Assembly (NCBI GenBank): GCA_046346665.1
Contig: JAXMHQ010000001.1
Span: 124,001 to 188,000 of the forward strand
Origin: JAXMHQ01 sp046346665
GTDB taxonomy: Bacteria > Verrucomicrobiota > Verrucomicrobiia > Limisphaerales > JAXMHQ01
Reading direction: 5' to 3'
Length of the DNA: 64,000 nt
Shown here: positions 24,334-32,078 of the stretch, one piece after another
Position numbering within the stretch: the first letter of the stretch is position 1
Layout of the letters: each line of letters starts with the position of its first letter
The notes under the pieces: generated by a model
Seen by the model: only the letters and a program-made list of their open reading frames with translations
Told to the model about the DNA's origin: nothing
The model's database searches: none
Program-made: the position numbers and the translations under genes

Positions 24334-24810
24334 ATGAGAACGAGCTGCCGATTCGCGATGGCCGTGCACGTGCTGGCCGTCCTGGCCTACAAGGACGGCG
24401 ACCGGGTGACCTCGGCGCTGCTCGCCTCGAGCGTCAATACGAACCCGGTGATCATCCGGCGGCTCCTGCTGGACCTGAAGAAGGCGCGGCTCGTGGAGAC
24501 CGGCAAAGGCGCGGGGTCGGGATCGCGCCTGAGCCGTTCCGCCGCCCGGATCAACCTGGCCCAGGTCTACCGCGCCGTGGAAGGATCGGAATCGTTCCGC
24601 AGCCCCGCCCGAAAACCCAGCGCCGCCTGCCCCGTCGGCCAGTGCATTCGCAACAGCCTCAACGCCGTGTTCGCCTCCGCCCAGCGCGCCCTGGAACTGG
24701 ACCTCGAACGCACAACCCTGGCGGACATCGCCCGGGCCGCGGAGGAATGCGCCTGCAAGGGCGTCGAGGGTCGACGGTCGAGGGGCGGGCGCCGGGCGAA
24801 TGCGGAATAG
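24334..24810 (+). CDS. Rrf2-family transcriptional regulator
   Basis: Winged-helix regulator of 158 residues. The N-terminal helix-turn-helix reads CRFAMAVHVLAVLAYKDG, TSALLASSVNTNPVIIRRLL and the wing TGKGAGSGSRLSR. Cysteines 99, 104, 139 and 141 (ACPVGQC and ECACKG) could bind a metal or Fe-S cluster, but the spacing is not the IscR/NsrR one. The last 15 residues (GVEGRRSRGGRR) are translated from a GGTCGAG word-repeat arm, so the natural C-terminus has been replaced or extended by that repeat. Autoregulation is suggested by the inverted repeat in its promoter. Confidence 0.85.
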   Translation: MRTSCRFAMAVHVLAVLAYKDGDRVTSALLASSVNTNPVIIRRLLLDLKKARLVETGKGAGSGSRLSRSAARINLAQVYRAVEGSESFRSPARKPSAACPVGQCIRNSLNAVFASAQRALELDLERTTLADIARAAEECACKGVEGRRSRGGRRANAE

Positions 24811-24927
24811 CCGGGGCACACCAGACCTTCTCACAGTTTGAACGCCGCCCGGGCGCAGGTGGTCGAACATCCCGACTACACGGCGCACGGACAGGCGGCC
24901 CTCGACACTCGACGATCGACTCTCGAC
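24759..24927. repeat. Word-hairpin, word GGTCGAG (period 7), left arm inside rrf2 gene
   Basis: Left arm 24759-24785 (GCGTCGA, GGGTCGA, CGGTCGA, GG) is within the 3' end of the Rrf2 gene; right arm 24897-24927 (CCTCGAC, ACTCGAC, GATCGAC, TCTCGAC). The stop codon at 24810 lies between the arms. Same word as 19670-19848. Confidence 0.8.
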
Positions 24928-24932
24928 GGCAT

Positions 24933-24979
24933 TTGACACGCCCCGATTCGCGTGGCAGTATGTAACAATCAGTGTTACA
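24933..24979 (+). promoter_or_regulatory. Sigma-factor promoter with operator palindrome
   Basis: TTGACA at 24933-24938 with a weak -10 (CAGTAT, 24956-24961) at 17 bases. A perfect inverted repeat TGTAACA-ATCAG-TGTTACA (24961-24979) covers the expected transcription start, as a repressor site would. Confidence 0.65.
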
Positions 24980-24997
24980 TTAAAACAGGCGATTATT

Positions 24998-25963
24998 ATG
25001 AAAAGGCTGACAGCAACCCGGCCCAAGGCGGCCCGGCTGAGCCGGTCGCGAAACCGGCCCGCCGCCCCGGCGCCCGAACTCCATCCCGAACCCGCGCCCG
25101 CCCCGGCGGAATCGCTGCGGGGCGACGTCCTGCAGTTGTACCTGCGCGAAATCGGCCAGGTGAAACTGCTGACGGCGAAGGAGGAGCTGGACCTGGCGAA
25201 GCGGATCCGGAAAGGCGACAAGCACGCCCGGGAGCACATGATCAAGGCGAACCTGCGGCTGGTGGTGAAGATCGCCCGCGATTACGAGGGGCTGGGCCTT
25301 CCGCTGCTGGACCTGATCAATGAAGGCAACATCGGGCTGATGCAGGGGGTGGAACGATTTGACCCGCGCAAGGGCGCGAAGCTGTCGACCTATGCCGCGT
25401 GGTGGATCAAACAGGGCATCCGCCGCGCCCTGGCCAACCAGTCCAAGACCATCCGCCTGCCGGTCCACGTCGTGGACAAGGTGTCGCAGATCCACCGGGC
25501 CGAGCGCAAGCTGCGCGAGCACCTGGACCGGGACCCGACGAACGAGGAATTGGCGAGCGAGCTCAAGATGAATCCGCGCCGGGTGGAGCAATACCGCCGG
25601 GCGTCGCTGGCGCCGGTGTCGCTCGATGCGGCGATCGGGGGCGACGAGGATTCCGGGCGGGTGGCGGACGTGGTGGCGGACCCGGACGCGGAGGCGCCGT
25701 TCAGCCGGCTGGTGCAGGAGACGGACACCGAGCTGGTGCGCGAAGTGATGTCGACGTTGAGTGAGCGCGAGCGGGCGATCCTGGTGCGGCGGTTCGGCCT
25801 GGAGACCGGCACCCCGGTGACGCTGGAGGAAGTCGGCGAGGAATTCGGGCTGACGCGGGAGCGGATTCGCCAGATCCAGGAAGAGGCGCTCTTGAAGCTG
25901 CGTGAGGCGATGGAGAAGCGGGACCGGCCGGATAAAGACCCGTCGTTCGCGATGGCAGCTTGA
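24998..25963 (+). CDS. Group 2 sigma-70 factor (RpoD/RpoS-like)
   Basis: RNA polymerase sigma factor of 321 residues without region 1.1. After a basic, proline-rich N-terminus, region 1.2 is LYLREIGQVKLLTAKEELDLA, given as LYLREIGQVKLLTA and KEELDLAKRI; region 2 has LRLVVKIARDYEGLGLPLLD, GNIGLMQGVERFDPRKG and STYAAWWIKQGIRRAL; region 3 has RLPVHVVDKVSQIHRA; region 4 ends in TLEEVGEEFGLTRERIRQIQ. The intact 2.4 and 4.2 regions suggest recognition of -35/-10 promoters like the housekeeping sigma. ATG 24998 follows a palindromic operator, so expression is likely repressed under some condition. It is not the primary sigma by size. Confidence 0.9.
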   Translation: MKRLTATRPKAARLSRSRNRPAAPAPELHPEPAPAPAESLRGDVLQLYLREIGQVKLLTAKEELDLAKRIRKGDKHAREHMIKANLRLVVKIARDYEGLGLPLLDLINEGNIGLMQGVERFDPRKGAKLSTYAAWWIKQGIRRALANQSKTIRLPVHVVDKVSQIHRAERKLREHLDRDPTNEELASELKMNPRRVEQYRRASLAPVSLDAAIGGDEDSGRVADVVADPDAEAPFSRLVQETDTELVREVMSTLSERERAILVRRFGLETGTPVTLEEVGEEFGLTRERIRQIQEEALLKLREAMEKRDRPDKDPSFAMAA

Positions 25964-25972
25964 CGATATCGA

Positions 25973-26065
25973 GCGGTTAAATGGTTAAAAGGGTTGAATG
26001 GTTGAATGGTTGATTCGCGCGAGCGGGTCGACCATTCAACTTTTTTAACCGTTCAACCATTCAAC
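25973..26065. repeat. Word-hairpin, word GGTTGAAT/GGTTAAAT (period 8)
   Basis: Left arm 25973-26013 (GGTTAAAT, GGTTAAAA, GGGTTGAAT, GGTTGAAT, GGTTGA), right arm 26028-26065 (CCATTCAAC, TTTTTTAACC, GTTCAACC, ATTCAAC). It starts 10 bases after the sigma stop and ends 10 bases before the tetR operator. Confidence 0.9.
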
Positions 26066-26074
26066 TCCAAGCAC

Positions 26075-26109
26075 AAGTAACTTGACAGTTACTTTGCGTC
26101 CGGTATGGT
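26075..26109 (+). promoter_or_regulatory. tetR-RND operon promoter and operator
   Basis: Perfect inverted repeat AAGTAAC-N6-GTTACTT (26075-26094) whose six-base spacer is the -35 box TTGACA (26082-26087); after 16 bases comes TATGGT (26104-26109). Repressor binding would block the -35 box. The leader to the ATG at 26133 is about 16 bases. Confidence 0.75.
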
Positions 26110-26132
26110 CCGGGTGTGCTTTTCCGGTCCCT

Positions 26133-26771
26133 ATGAAAGCGGAGCGCTCCAGCCGGTCCGCCAGCCGCAATCCGCACCAGAGCCAGGAGCGGATCCTGGA
26201 TGCGGCCTTGCGTGAATTTGCGGCGAAGGGGTTTGCCGGCGCCCGGGTGGATGCCATCGCCCGCCGGGCGCGCATCAACAAACGGATGTTGTATCATTAC
26301 TTCGGGGACAAGGACCGGCTGTTCCGCGAGGTGTTGCGGCGCAAGTTGTCGGAACGGTCGGCGTGGCTGGCGTCAGCGCCGGAGGATGCAGGGGACAGCC
26401 TGGCGTACTGGTTCCGGCTGGCGTGCAATGACATTGACTGGGTGCGGCTCCTGGAGTGGGAGGCGTTGCAGGGGGACAGCCGGGAATTGATCGAGGAGGA
26501 GCACCGGCGGGTGAACGTGCGTCGGGCGATCGACCGGCTGCGGCGCCAGCAGGCGGAAGGGCTGCTGCCCTCGGAGTATGATCCCGGCCAGTTGCTGCTC
26601 ACGATGATGTCCCTGACGGCGTATCCGCTGGCGTTTCCCCAACTGACCCGGCTGATCACGGGCATGGAAGTCTCCGACCCGGCGTTCCAGGCGCAACGCG
26701 AGAAGTTTTTACGGCTGATGGGCAGGGCGATTCGCAGAAAGCCGCGCGAGGGGGCTCCCGGCACCGATTGA
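26133..26771 (+). CDS. TetR/AcrR-family transcriptional repressor
   Basis: Regulator of 212 residues. The N-terminal helix-turn-helix is SQERILDAALREFAAKGFAG then ARVDAIARRARINKRMLYHYFG, here in parts; the helical ligand domain fills residues 70-205. The start is ATG 26133, because the in-frame TTG at 26082 is the -35 box of its own promoter. It lies 7 bases upstream of the efflux adaptor gene, so it very likely represses its own operon with the RND pump and is released by a pump substrate. Confidence 0.9.
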   Translation: MKAERSSRSASRNPHQSQERILDAALREFAAKGFAGARVDAIARRARINKRMLYHYFGDKDRLFREVLRRKLSERSAWLASAPEDAGDSLAYWFRLACNDIDWVRLLEWEALQGDSRELIEEEHRRVNVRRAIDRLRRQQAEGLLPSEYDPGQLLLTMMSLTAYPLAFPQLTRLITGMEVSDPAFQAQREKFLRLMGRAIRRKPREGAPGTD

Positions 26772-26778
26772 AAATCCC

Positions 26779-27933
26779 ATGAGATCCCGAAATCCTTATT
26801 GGTCCCGCGCGGCGGGATTTGGCGTGCCGGGGCTGATGTTGTGCCTGGCGGTTTCGTGTTCGAAATCGCCAGCCGGCGCGGCCCGGCCCGCACGGCCCCC
26901 CGTGCCGGTGGTGACCGCCGAGTCTTCCACGCGCGATGTGCCGGTGCAGATCCAGGCGATCGGCAATGTGCAGGCGTATTCCCTGGTCCTGATCCGCTCG
27001 CTGCTCACGGGGCAATTGGAATCGGTCAACATCCGTGAAGGCCAGGATGTGCGGGCGGGGGATTTGTTGTTTACGCTGGATCCGAGGCCGTGGCAGACGG
27101 CGGTGAACGAGGCGCAGGCCAACCTGGCGCGGGACGAGGCGCAATGCATCCGGGCGCGGCTGGAATTCGAGCGCACGAGCAACCTGTTTGAAACGCAGAT
27201 TGCGTCGAAGCAGGACTTCGATTCCGCGCTGGCGGCCTACCGCGGACTGGAGGCGTCCATCGAGGCCGACGCGGCCGCCCTTTCGAACGCGCAGGTGAAC
27301 CTTGGTTACACATCGATCCGGGCGCCGATCGACGGGCGGACCGGGAGTCTGTCCGTGCGCAAGGGCAACGTGGTGAAGTCGCCGGACGACGTGTTGTTGC
27401 GGATCACGCAGGTGCACCCGGTGTATGTGGCGTTTTCGGTGCCTGAGGCGGAGCTGCCGGCGATCCGGCGCGAGGCGCGGCAGCGGGCGTTGCCGGTGAC
27501 GGCGGCGGCGCCGGGCGACGACGGGGTGGCGACGGGGGAGCTGACGCTGATCGACAACCTGGTGGACACGAACACGGGCAGCATTTTGTTGAAGGCGACG
27601 TTTGCGAACCAGGACGAGGTGCTTTGGCCGGGACAGTATGTGCGCGTGACGCTGACCTTGAGCAACCTGGTGGACGCGGTGGTGGTGCCGACGCCGGCGG
27701 TGCAGACCGGGCAGTCCGGCCAGTTTGTGTTCGTCGTCAAACCGGACAAGACCGTGGAGACGCGGCCGGTGGTTGTGGGATTGAGTTACGGGAACGAGAC
27801 GGTGATTTTGCGCGGGTTGAGCGGGGGTGAAACGGTGGTGACCGACGGCCAGCTCCGGCTGAGCCCGGGCGCCGCCGTCATCGTGAAGTCGCCCGGCACA
27901 CCCGGCACAAATTCCCCGGCGCCGGTCCCATGA
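26779..27933 (+). CDS. RND efflux periplasmic adaptor (MFP) lipoprotein
   Basis: Membrane-fusion protein of 384 residues. The N-terminus has a lipobox (LCLAVSC) so it would be lipid-anchored. Lipoyl-like halves flank a helical hairpin: VLIRSLLTGQLESVNIREGQ and DLLFTLDP before it, the hairpin about residues 100-175 (NEAQANLARDEAQC; ALAAYRGLEASIEAD), then YTSIRAPIDGRTGSL; beta-barrel and membrane-proximal parts follow (VYVAFSVPEAELP; DGQLRLSPGA). It links the inner-membrane pump to an outer-membrane channel. The pump gene starts within its last codons (ATGA overlap). No TolC-like gene is in the window. Confidence 0.92.
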   Translation: MRSRNPYWSRAAGFGVPGLMLCLAVSCSKSPAGAARPARPPVPVVTAESSTRDVPVQIQAIGNVQAYSLVLIRSLLTGQLESVNIREGQDVRAGDLLFTLDPRPWQTAVNEAQANLARDEAQCIRARLEFERTSNLFETQIASKQDFDSALAAYRGLEASIEADAAALSNAQVNLGYTSIRAPIDGRTGSLSVRKGNVVKSPDDVLLRITQVHPVYVAFSVPEAELPAIRREARQRALPVTAAAPGDDGVATGELTLIDNLVDTNTGSILLKATFANQDEVLWPGQYVRVTLTLSNLVDAVVVPTPAVQTGQSGQFVFVVKPDKTVETRPVVVGLSYGNETVILRGLSGGETVVTDGQLRLSPGAAVIVKSPGTPGTNSPAPVP

Positions 27934-30900
27934 ACGTCCCCGAGCTTTTCATCCGCCGCCCCGTCATGACCACCCTGGTCATGTCGGGCATCCTTCTGTT
28001 CGGCGCGATCAGCTACCGTTTCCTTCCCGTCAGCGATCTGCCGAGCGTGGATTACCCCACGATCCAGGTCTCCGCGAGCCTGCCGGGGGCGAGTCCTTCG
28101 ACGATGGCGGCGGCGGTGGCGACGCCGCTGGAAAAGCAGTTCTCGACGATCGCGGGCATTGATTCGATGTCTTCGGCCAGCGCGCTGGGGAGCAGCCAGA
28201 TCACGATTCAATTTTCGCTGGACCGGAACATCGACGCGGCGGCGCAGGACGTGCAGGCGGCGATTGCGAAGGCGGCGCGGCAATTGCCGCCGAACATGCC
28301 GACGCCGCCGACCTACAGCAAGGTCAACCCGGCGGATTCGCCGGTGCTCTACCTGGCGCTCGCCTCCCCCACCCTGCCGCTGTCCACCGTGGATGAATAC
28401 GGCCAGACGCTGATGGCGCAGCGCATTTCGATGATCAACGGCGTGGCTCAGGTGTCGGTGTTTGGCGCGCAAACCTACGCGGTCCGGGTGCAGGTGGACC
28501 CGAACAAACTTGCCTCCTATGGCATCGGCCTCGACGAGGTGTCGGACGCCATCCAGGCCGGCAACGTGAATCTCCCCACGGGCACCTTGATGGGCAAGCG
28601 GCAGACCTACACCATCCTGGCCAACGGGCAGTTGACCCGGGCGGCGGATTACCGGCCGTTGATCGTGGCTTACCGCAACGGCAGACCGATCCGGCTCGAG
28701 CAGCTGGGCCGGGTGCTGGACAGCGTGCAGAACGACCGCATCGCGAGCTGGTTCAACAACACCCGAGCCGTCGTCCTCGCCATCCAGCGCCAGCCGGGCG
28801 CGAACACGATCGAGGTCGTGGACGGGATCAAGCGGCTGATGCCGCAATTCCGCGCCGCGCTTCCCGCTTCGCTGGAACTCAGCATCCTGTACGACCGTTC
28901 GGAATCGATCCGCGATTCGGTGAACGACGTCCAGTTCACGCTCGGGCTGACCGTGGCCCTGGTGGTGATGGTGATTTTCATTTTCCTGCGCAACCTTTCC
29001 GCCACCGTGATCCCCAGCCTCGCGCTGCCCATGTCGATCGTCGGCACGTTCGCCGCCATGTACCTGCTCGGCTACAGCGTCGACAACCTGTCGCTGATGG
29101 CGCTCACGCTGTCGGTCGGGTTCGTCGTCGACGACGCGATCGTGATGCTGGAAAATATCGTGCGCCACATCGAGCTCGGCGAGACGCCCATGCAGGCGGC
29201 GTTGAAAGGATCGCGCGAGATCGGGTTCACGATCGTTTCGATGACGCTGTCGCTCGCGGCGGTGTTCATCCCGGTGCTGTTCATGAGCGGCATTCTCGGG
29301 CGGCTGCTGCACGAGTTCGCCGTCACCATCGCCGTCGCGGTGCTGGTGTCCGGGTTTGTGTCGCTGACGCTGACCCCGATGTTGTGCAGCCGGTTCCTGA
29401 AATCCGGGCACGACAGCCGGCATGGCAGGCTCTACGCCGCGTTCGAGCGGTTTTTCCAGGGGATGCACAACACCTACGACCGCACGCTCCAGGCGGTGCT
29501 CCGGCACCGCCGCGCAACGCTGCTCGTGTCCGTCGTGGTGCTGTTCGCCACCGCCTGGCTGTTCTACGTCATTCCCAAGGGATTTTTCCCGACGGAAGAC
29601 ACGGGCCAGGTGTTCGGCATCACCGAGGCGGCGCAGGACATTTCGTTCGAAGCGATGCGCGAACACCAGCAGGCCATCGCGAAGATCGTCGCGGAAGACC
29701 CGAACGTGGCGAATTTCATGTCCTCCATCGGCGCCGGTGGCCCGAATGCCACGGCGAACAGCGGCCGCATTTTCATGCGGCTCAAGCCGCGATCGGAGCG
29801 GAAGCTGCGCGCCGACCAGGTGATCCAGGAACTGCGGCCGAAGCTCGCCGCGGTCCCCGGCATCCAGGCCTACCTCCAGGTGCCCCCGCTCATCCGCATC
29901 GGCGGCATGCTCACCAAGGCGCTGTACCAGTTCAGCCTGCAGGACACCGACACAAAGGAGCTGTATCACTGGGCCCCGATCCTGATGGGGGAGATGGCGA
30001 AGCTGCCGGGATTCCAGGACGTGACCAGCGACCTGTTGATCGCCAACCCGCAGTTGAACGTCGACATCGACCGCGACAAGGCCTCGGCCCTGGGCATCAC
30101 GCCGGACATGATCGAGAACGCGCTCTATGACGCCTACGGGCAGCGCCAGATCTCGACGATCTACACCGACGTCAATGAATACTGGGTGATCCTGGAGGTG
30201 GAACCGCAATACCAGTCGAATCCCTCGGCGCTCTCGCTGCTCTATGTCCGGTCCAACTCGGGCAAGCTGGTGCCGTTGAGCACGATTGCGAAACTGACGA
30301 AGGACATCGGGCCGATGACGGTGTCGCACGTCGGGCAGCTGCCGGCCGTGACGATCTCGTTCAACCTGGCTCCCGGCGTGTCGCTCGGCACCGCCGTGGA
30401 GCAGGTCCAGCGGTTGCAGAGTGAATTGCGCATGCCCCAAACCATCACCGGCAGTTTCCAGGGTTCCGCCCAGGTGTTCCAATCATCGGTCAAAGGCCTC
30501 GGCGTGCTCCTCGCCATGTCGGTCCTGATCATCTACATCATCCTGGGAATTTTGTATGAAAGCTTCGTTCATCCGCTGACGATCTTGTCGGGGCTGCCGT
30601 CGGCTGGGTTTGGGGCATTGCTGGCGCTGATTGTGTTCAGCTGGGGATCGGGCACGTGGGTGGACCTGGTGCACGCGCGCAGTTTGAAGGCGGTGCAGGA
30701 CGCGCTGGTGTCGCGGGCGGACCTGAACATTTATGCGTTTGTGGGATTGATCATGCTGGTGGGCATTGTGAAGAAGAACGCGATCATGATGATTGATTTC
30801 GCGCTCGACGCGGAGCGGCAGGGCAAGGCGCCGGAGGAAGCGATTTACCAGGGTTGCCTGCTGCGGTTCCGGCCGATCATGATGACGACGATGGCGGCGC

Positions 30901-31115
30901 TGATGGGCACGCTGCCGATTGCGCTCGGCATGGGAGCCGGCGGCGAATCCCGCCGCCCGCTCGGTCTTGCGGTGGTCGGCGGGCTCGTCGTGTCGCAACT
31001 GCTGACGCTTTACATCACGCCGGTGATTTATCTGTACCTGGAGGATTTCCAGCGGCGGGTCCGCGGCGCGCGCCGCCCCCACCCGCGCGCGGCCAAGCCG
31101 GTTGAGACGGGGTAG
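27930..31115 (+). CDS. RND multidrug efflux permease (AcrB/MdtB-like)
   Basis: Inner-membrane proton/drug antiporter of 1061 residues, about the usual size. N-terminus NVPELFIRRPVMTTLVMSGI; the DPNKLASYGIGLDEVSDAI porter segment; the fourth membrane helix LSLMALTLSVGFVVDDAIVM then LENIVRHIE with the two aspartates of the proton relay; the second half has FVGLIMLVGIVKKNAIMMIDFAL with the essential lysine, and RFRPIMMTTMAALMG. It is the last gene of the tetR-adaptor-pump operon. The MdtB/MdtC-like features (FIRRPV, NVNLPTG) suggest broad substrates; the actual substrate is unknown. Confidence 0.95.
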   Translation: MNVPELFIRRPVMTTLVMSGILLFGAISYRFLPVSDLPSVDYPTIQVSASLPGASPSTMAAAVATPLEKQFSTIAGIDSMSSASALGSSQITIQFSLDRNIDAAAQDVQAAIAKAARQLPPNMPTPPTYSKVNPADSPVLYLALASPTLPLSTVDEYGQTLMAQRISMINGVAQVSVFGAQTYAVRVQVDPNKLASYGIGLDEVSDAIQAGNVNLPTGTLMGKRQTYTILANGQLTRAADYRPLIVAYRNGRPIRLEQLGRVLDSVQNDRIASWFNNTRAVVLAIQRQPGANTIEVVDGIKRLMPQFRAALPASLELSILYDRSESIRDSVNDVQFTLGLTVALVVMVIFIFLRNLSATVIPSLALPMSIVGTFAAMYLLGYSVDNLSLMALTLSVGFVVDDAIVMLENIVRHIELGETPMQAALKGSREIGFTIVSMTLSLAAVFIPVLFMSGILGRLLHEFAVTIAVAVLVSGFVSLTLTPMLCSRFLKSGHDSRHGRLYAAFERFFQGMHNTYDRTLQAVLRHRRATLLVSVVVLFATAWLFYVIPKGFFPTEDTGQVFGITEAAQDISFEAMREHQQAIAKIVAEDPNVANFMSSIGAGGPNATANSGRIFMRLKPRSERKLRADQVIQELRPKLAAVPGIQAYLQVPPLIRIGGMLTKALYQFSLQDTDTKELYHWAPILMGEMAKLPGFQDVTSDLLIANPQLNVDIDRDKASALGITPDMIENALYDAYGQRQISTIYTDVNEYWVILEVEPQYQSNPSALSLLYVRSNSGKLVPLSTIAKLTKDIGPMTVSHVGQLPAVTISFNLAPGVSLGTAVEQVQRLQSELRMPQTITGSFQGSAQVFQSSVKGLGVLLAMSVLIIYIILGILYESFVHPLTILSGLPSAGFGALLALIVFSWGSGTWVDLVHARSLKAVQDALVSRADLNIYAFVGLIMLVGIVKKNAIMMIDFALDAERQGKAPEEAIYQGCLLRFRPIMMTTMAALMGTLPIALGMGAGGESRRPLGLAVVGGLVVSQLLTLYITPVIYLYLEDFQRRVRGARRPHPRAAKPVETG

Positions 31116-31131
31116 CGAGAGCGGGAGGATC

Positions 31132-31229
31132 GTTGGATTAATGGATTAATGGATTGATGGATTACTGGATAAAGCGCGATCGCCGCGTGGAGCCAAAAAT
31201 CCAATCATCCATTTATCCAATAATCCAGC
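31132..31229. repeat. Word-hairpin, word GGATTAAT (period 8)
   Basis: Left arm 31132-31173 (GGATTAAT, GGATTAAT, GGATTGAT, GGATTACT, GGATAAA), right arm 31196-31229 (AATCCAATC, ATCCATTT, ATCCAATA, ATCCAGC). It starts 17 bases after the RND stop. Same word class as 54621-54699. Confidence 0.9.
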
Positions 31230-31283
31230 AAAGATTGGGCTCGACCGAGTCCCACTCCACCGCGCTGGATACGCGGAGCATCG

Positions 31284-31979
31284 ATGCGCATATCCGAAAC
31301 AGAAAAACTGTTCTGGCAAGCCCGGGCGCGGATCGTCTGGGGAGAATCGGCCCGTTCCGTCAGAACGTTCCTGATCGCGAACGGGGTCGCTCAATCGCTT
31401 GCCGATGAAAGAATCGCCGCGTTCCTTCAGGAGAAGCATGCCGACATGCGGCGGAGTGGTTGCCGCGATTTATTGCAGGGCCTGGCCCTGGCGTGCGCCT
31501 CGGGAGGCGTTCTGTTTTACATCCTGAATTACGGCACAGCCGCTTTGGGCGCCATAGGCAGCGCCGGCGCCCCCCTTCTTCTCATCACCATTTATGGTCT
31601 GTGGAAAAGCCTGGAGGGTCTGGGCTCGATCCTGGAACCCCTCTTCGACCCTGGAGTCAACGCCCCCAAAAAAGAGCCCCGAACCCGCCGGCGTCACGAT
31701 TCCGCCGCGCCCGACCGGGAAGTTGCCCAGGCGCAGACGTCGCCCTTTCACCAGGTGCTGGGCGTGACGCCTGGCGCCTCTCCAGCGGAAATCAAGAAAG
31801 CCTACCGCAATTGCGTCAAAATGTATCACCCGGACAGGTTTGAAAATGAACCGGAGGAAATGCGCTCCTGGGCCGACGAGATGACGAAATCGGTAAACGC
31901 CGCTTACGAAGCGCTGACAAAACTCCCTCCGCTTCCACAGAGCGAGCCAAAAGATCGGACGCGCACCTCATCCGATTGA
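31284..31979 (+). CDS. Membrane protein with C-terminal J domain
   Basis: Protein of 231 residues with two membrane segments near residues 62-85 and 88-108 (LLQGLALACASGGVLFYI; IGSAGAPLLLITIYGLW) and a charged linker. The C-terminal 75 residues are a DnaJ domain (FHQVLGVTPGASPAEIKKAY then MYHPDRF with the HPD motif, then NAAYEAL). J domains stimulate a DnaK-type ATPase; anchoring places this activity at the inner membrane. The N-terminal 60 residues are not recognisable. Partner and client are unknown. Confidence 0.8.
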   Translation: MRISETEKLFWQARARIVWGESARSVRTFLIANGVAQSLADERIAAFLQEKHADMRRSGCRDLLQGLALACASGGVLFYILNYGTAALGAIGSAGAPLLLITIYGLWKSLEGLGSILEPLFDPGVNAPKKEPRTRRRHDSAAPDREVAQAQTSPFHQVLGVTPGASPAEIKKAYRNCVKMYHPDRFENEPEEMRSWADEMTKSVNAAYEALTKLPPLPQSEPKDRTRTSSD

Positions 31980-32078
31980 GCGGGCCAAGCCCCTGGAGTC
32001 GCAGCAGGGTGGCGATGCCACTTTATCCTAAACGCCTCTTGGCGGCGCCCGGTTATATTAATAATTTGGCGCAATCCT

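Noticed and set aside
23667..26065. CRISPR-like arrays at the word repeats
   Set aside because: Words are contiguous, of 7-10 bases without spacers, and arranged as inverted arms; no cas genes are present in the window.
28159..28413. Arginine-rich small open frames inside the RND gene
   Set aside because: They are out-of-frame reads of a well-supported coding sequence with no start context or family features.
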